A stretch of DNA of 58,205 nt from Myxococcales bacterium (GTDB lineage: Bacteria; Myxococcota_A; Bradymonadia; Bradymonadales; Bradymonadaceae). Below are positions 55,353 to 58,205 of this stretch, in pieces. Location of the stretch: NCBI GenBank assembly GCA_007120035.1, contig SKON01000111.1:1-58205 (forward strand). The letters run 5' to 3'. A program made the translations under genes and the position numbers. Under the pieces are notes generated by a model. That model was not told where the DNA came from. It ran no database searches and saw only the letters and a list, made by a program, of their open reading frames with translations. The first letter of the stretch is position 1; every line of letters starts with the position of its first letter.

Positions 55353-58205
55353 TCAACAACCGATGTCGGGATCTTCCATGTCGCACTGACCCATGCCGTC
55401 CGGGGCAGCCCCGTTCGGACAGGTCGTGGTGGGAGAGAAGTTCACCCCAGCAACGTCGGCGTTGGTCAGCCCACAGACCCCGGTGAGGTCCGTGTTGACC
55501 ACGTCGTTGCCGTCGAAGTTCACCGACGTCACATCGAACACCGCGCCCGTCCAGTTGTTCCCCGTGACCTGAATGCTACCGAAGTCGATAGCGCCCAGGA
55601 ACGTGACGCCCAGGAGGAACATGGTGTTCATCTGATTGATAGAGTTGTCATCGAAGGCGCCCGAGAAGTCCACGTTCTCCAAAAAGGATCCGTTCAGCGA
55701 CATCTCCACGGTGATCGTGTCGTCGAAAGCAATATTGCTCAGCGTCGAGTTCAGGATCTGGGCCTGGCGAAGGTTCGTACCTTCCACCAGAGCTCCGTCG
55801 GCCGTGAGGTTGGTTGCCGTCACCTGTCGCATGAAGGCTCCGCTGAAGTCAGCGCCGTCTGCGTCGACATTGGTGAAGGTCGCAAACCGCAGCGACGTGA
55901 TGTTCTCGGCGCTGGGGGTGAAGTCCGCGAAATCCATCGAAAGGGCACCGAAGACACCGATATCGGCATTGTCCATAAAGGCTCCACGGAAGTGGGCGCC
56001 GTCCATATCGATAGACCGGAAGTCCGAGTTGCCAAGCATCGCGTCGACGAAGGAAGCTCCTTCAGCGGAGCCGTCCCGGAAGGAGGCTCCCGTCAGGTTA
56101 GAACCGGAGAGGTTCGCCCCATCGAGATCGGCGTCGGTGAAGGTGATACCCGAGAGCTCCCGGTCGCGAAGACCGAAGAGCAGGTCGTCGCTGTTGATCC
56201 CGGCCAAAGCTCCCGTGTTACAACTGGCATCTTCCAGGAGACGACAGGTCACGTTGGTGCAGCTATCGCCGTTCTCGATACTCCAGGAGAAGTTGGGGCA
56301 ATGTGTGTCACTGCCCCAGTCGACACCGGAGAGTCCACCTGACGCAACGCCGGAGATACCACGAAGGTCTGCTCCATCGCCGAATGTAGCGTTGGAGAAG
56401 TTTGCGGAGCTCGCACTGGCGTAGGTGAGGTTCGCGCCGGCCAAGGTAGCACCGGCGAAGACCGTCTGGCCGATCGCCGTCACCACCTCCGGTGACGGAC
56501 CATCCACCTCGGTGCGGGCACCAAAGTCGGCGCCTGTGAGAGTCGCTCCCGTGAAGTCGGCCTGGAAGAAATTCCCACCCACACCGGAGAGCCCTGGCAG
56601 GTTGGCGTTCACGAAGGTCGCTCTCAGCGAACCCGAGGCCGTAGCGCTGACACCATCCATGATAGCGTCGATGAGGTCGGCGTCGTCAAAGTTGGTACCC
56701 TCCAGAATTGCGTTCGCGAAATCCACGGTTCCTGTAGCGGTCACGCCGCTGAGATCAAAACCGCGAATGTTAGCTCTAACAAAGGTAGCTCCAGAGCCAA
56801 AATCAGCTCCGCTCATAGAACCCTCTTCGTCGACAGCTGGACTGCTAGAGACATCGGTGAAGTCTGCTCCTTGCAGTTGAGCACCGCTGAAGTCCGCGTG
56901 GCTGACTCGAACATCGTTGAACTCCGCCCCAACCAGGCTCGCACCGGAGAAATCGACATATCCGATGTCGGGATCCAGCGTGCTCGGGCTCGACGGATAA
57001 AGGCGGGACAAGGTGAAGTCCGCGTCGTCGAACTCGGAGCCGGAGAAGTCGGCACCATAGAGTTCGGCGCCCGAGAAGTCCGCTCCATCCTCTGCCACGG
57101 CACCGGAGAAGTCGGCGTCGATCAGGACCGCCCAGGTGAAGTCAGGAGCGTCGGTGAACGTCACGTTCGAGAAGTCCATCTCGTCAGAGTCGATCTGCGA
57201 AGCCGACAGGCCCGTGATCGTGGAGTTATCAAAGCTCGTGTTCTCCAGAGTCGTCGACGAGGTCAGGGTCAACGACGTGGTGAAGGTCACCCCGTCGAAG
57301 GTCGTGTTCGTCAGGTTCGCCCCGGTGAAGTCCACACCGTCCAGGGTGGAGTCACCCTCGAAGCTCGTCCCGATCAGGCTGATGCCTTCCAGGCTACCGG
57401 AGAGCTCCTGATCGAAGAGCTGGAATCCGTTGCAGGACCCGCCCGGGACCAGTCGGCACACGTCGAGCTGTCCTTCGCAGGAGTACACACCGGCCGTAGA
57501 GCTGGCGAGGTTCTGGTCGGGACAGACCGTGGTGGACGAGTAGGTCGCGTCTTCCACGAAGTCGAGGTTTCCGGCGCCGGCCAGGTTGGCGCCTTCGAAG
57601 TTGGCGCCCGTGAAGTCCGTGTTGATCGTGTCGGCGTTCTCCATCGTGGCCCCCGACAGGTTCGCACCGGTCAGGTCGGACTCGCTCAGGTCCACGCCGT
57701 CCAGGTTGGCTCCGGCGAGGTTGATGTACCGCAGGCTCAGGTTGGTGAGGTCACCGCCGAGAGCGCCGAAGGGGCCGTCGGGGTCGGCGAAGTCCACGTC
57801 CTCGCACTGACCGAAGGGGGTGAGCTGGCAGACGGCGCCGGCGCCGTCACAGATGTAGAACTCATCGGAGAGGCTCGGATCCTCGACGCACTCCCCAGAG
57901 ACCGCATCATAGGTCGACCGATGAACCGTGACGAGCTTACCGCCGAAGGTGCAGGTCTCCATTCCGAGAGCATCGTCGGAGTCGATGGGCTCCCAGCTGA
58001 TGGTGTCGCCACAGCCGTCTTCGCCGTCTTCGCCGTCTTCGCCATCTTCGCCGGGAGCACCGGGCTCACCGTCGAGGCCGTCGCAGACCTCGGTCTCGAT
58101 GGTGTCCAGGTCTTCGCAGCCCTCTTCACCGACGTAGTTGGTGATGATGCCCTGGCAGTCGCGGCCGTCTTCGTCCTGGAAGGTGCCGTTCAGGGTGATC
58201 ACCGC
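55353..58205 (-). CDS. Large pentapeptide-repeat protein with collagen-like and Cys-rich segments, 5'-truncated by window edge
   Basis: The frame is open to 58205, so the N terminus is outside the window; 950 residues are visible. Near the visible N terminus is a Gly-x-x run (GEPGAPGEDGEDGEDGEDG, about 58010-58086). Most of the rest is A(D/N)LxG-type pentapeptide repeats, which form a right-handed square beta helix. Cys-rich modules interrupt it: CDGAGAVCQLTPFGQC, YSCEGQLDVCRLVPGGSC, GDSCTNVTCRLLEDASC and a last CPNGAAPDGMGQCDMEDPDI. Cys pairs and low Lys content suggest a secreted or surface protein. A terminator follows. Confidence 0.85.
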   Translation of the reverse strand, partial: AVITLNGTFQDEDGRDCQGIITNYVGEEGCEDLDTIETEVCDGLDGEPGAPGEDGEDGEDGEDGCGDTISWEPIDSDDALGMETCTFGGKLVTVHRSTYDAVSGECVEDPSLSDEFYICDGAGAVCQLTPFGQCEDVDFADPDGPFGALGGDLTNLSLRYINLAGANLDGVDLSESDLTGANLSGATMENADTINTDFTGANFEGANLAGAGNLDFVEDATYSSTTVCPDQNLASSTAGVYSCEGQLDVCRLVPGGSCNGFQLFDQELSGSLEGISLIGTSFEGDSTLDGVDFTGANLTNTTFDGVTFTTSLTLTSSTTLENTSFDNSTITGLSASQIDSDEMDFSNVTFTDAPDFTWAVLIDADFSGAVAEDGADFSGAELYGADFSGSEFDDADFTLSRLYPSSPSTLDPDIGYVDFSGASLVGAEFNDVRVSHADFSGAQLQGADFTDVSSSPAVDEEGSMSGADFGSGATFVRANIRGFDLSGVTATGTVDFANAILEGTNFDDADLIDAIMDGVSATASGSLRATFVNANLPGLSGVGGNFFQADFTGATLTGADFGARTEVDGPSPEVVTAIGQTVFAGATLAGANLTYASASSANFSNATFGDGADLRGISGVASGGLSGVDWGSDTHCPNFSWSIENGDSCTNVTCRLLEDASCNTGALAGINSDDLLFGLRDRELSGITFTDADLDGANLSGSNLTGASFRDGSAEGASFVDAMLGNSDFRSIDMDGAHFRGAFMDNADIGVFGALSMDFADFTPSAENITSLRFATFTNVDADGADFSGAFMRQVTATNLTADGALVEGTNLRQAQILNSTLSNIAFDDTITVEMSLNGSFLENVDFSGAFDDNSINQMNTMFLLGVTFLGAIDFGSIQVTGNNWTGAVFDVTSVNFDGNDVVNTDLTGVCGLTNADVAGVNFSPTTTCPNGAAPDGMGQCDMEDPDIGC

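Noticed and set aside
55353..58205. Repetitive DNA at the right end considered as non-coding satellite or CRISPR
   Set aside because: The repeats keep one long open frame with pentapeptide periodicity (15 bp) and a terminator after the stop.

Overview
The window is GC-rich, densely coded chromosomal DNA from a flagellated Gram-negative bacterium. It encodes P- and L-ring proteins, lipoproteins and an outer-membrane barrel protein. The eukaryotic-type Ser/Thr kinase, the AAA/TPR signalling protein, many acidic lipoproteins and sigma-54 flagellar control fit the former deltaproteobacteria (Myxococcota or Bradymonadota type). That placement is inference from gene content; no rRNA or other decisive marker is present. 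I see no tRNA, CRISPR array, prophage or insertion sequence.

Layout. (1) 2-2206: 3' part of an AAA/TPR regulatory protein that enters from the left. (2) 2214-29417, minus strand: a nearly complete flagellar block. In transcription order it is fliM-fliN-fliO-fliP-fliQ-fliR-flhB-flhA-flhF-fliA (switch, export gate, regulators); flgF-flgG-flgA-flgH-flgI-flgJ (distal rod, P and L rings); flgM-flgN-flgK-flgL (anti-sigma factor, chaperone, hook junctions); flgB-flgC-fliE-fliF-fliG-fliH-fliI-motE-like-fliK-flgD-flgE (rod, MS ring, ATPase, hook). (3) 29843-43144, plus strand, divergent from fliM: motA, two motB paralogues, fliL, fliJ, three receiver-like signalling proteins, fliC, fliD, fliS, a fliT-like gene, a membrane Ser/Thr kinase and a sigma-54 activator without a receiver domain. 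(4) 43151-51451: non-flagellar genes (ABC exporter, homoserine kinase, envelope proteins, lipoprotein MsrB, small membrane protein). (5) 51452-52034: intergenic region with a large imperfect palindrome and 30-bp tandem repeats. (6) 52035-55267: clpX, two unknown genes and a TrmN6-like methyltransferase. (7) 55353-58205, minus strand: a secreted-type pentapeptide-repeat protein that runs off the right edge.

Regulation can be read from the DNA. Near-consensus sigma-54 promoters (TGGCAC-N5-TTGC) precede flgB, flgF and motA, and each has upstream 13-bp dyads of the form GGAA-N5-TTCC that look like enhancer sites. Sigma-28 promoters (TAAA-N15/16-GMCGATGW) precede flgM, fliC, fliD and, as a second promoter, motA. 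The matching factors FliA, FlgM and the sigma-54 activator are all encoded here, so the window appears to hold its own transcription hierarchy: sigma-54 for rod, ring and hook genes, sigma-28 for filament genes, both for the motor.

Unusual points: a MotB pair in which one copy lost the proton-carrying Asp and the other has a weakened peptidoglycan-binding motif; FliM without its CheY-binding N terminus; flhF without flhG; FlgJ fused to an M23 peptidase rather than a glucosaminidase; a sigma-54 activator without receiver next to a Ser/Thr kinase; and a set of partly degenerate two-component proteins. No chemotaxis gene is present in the window.
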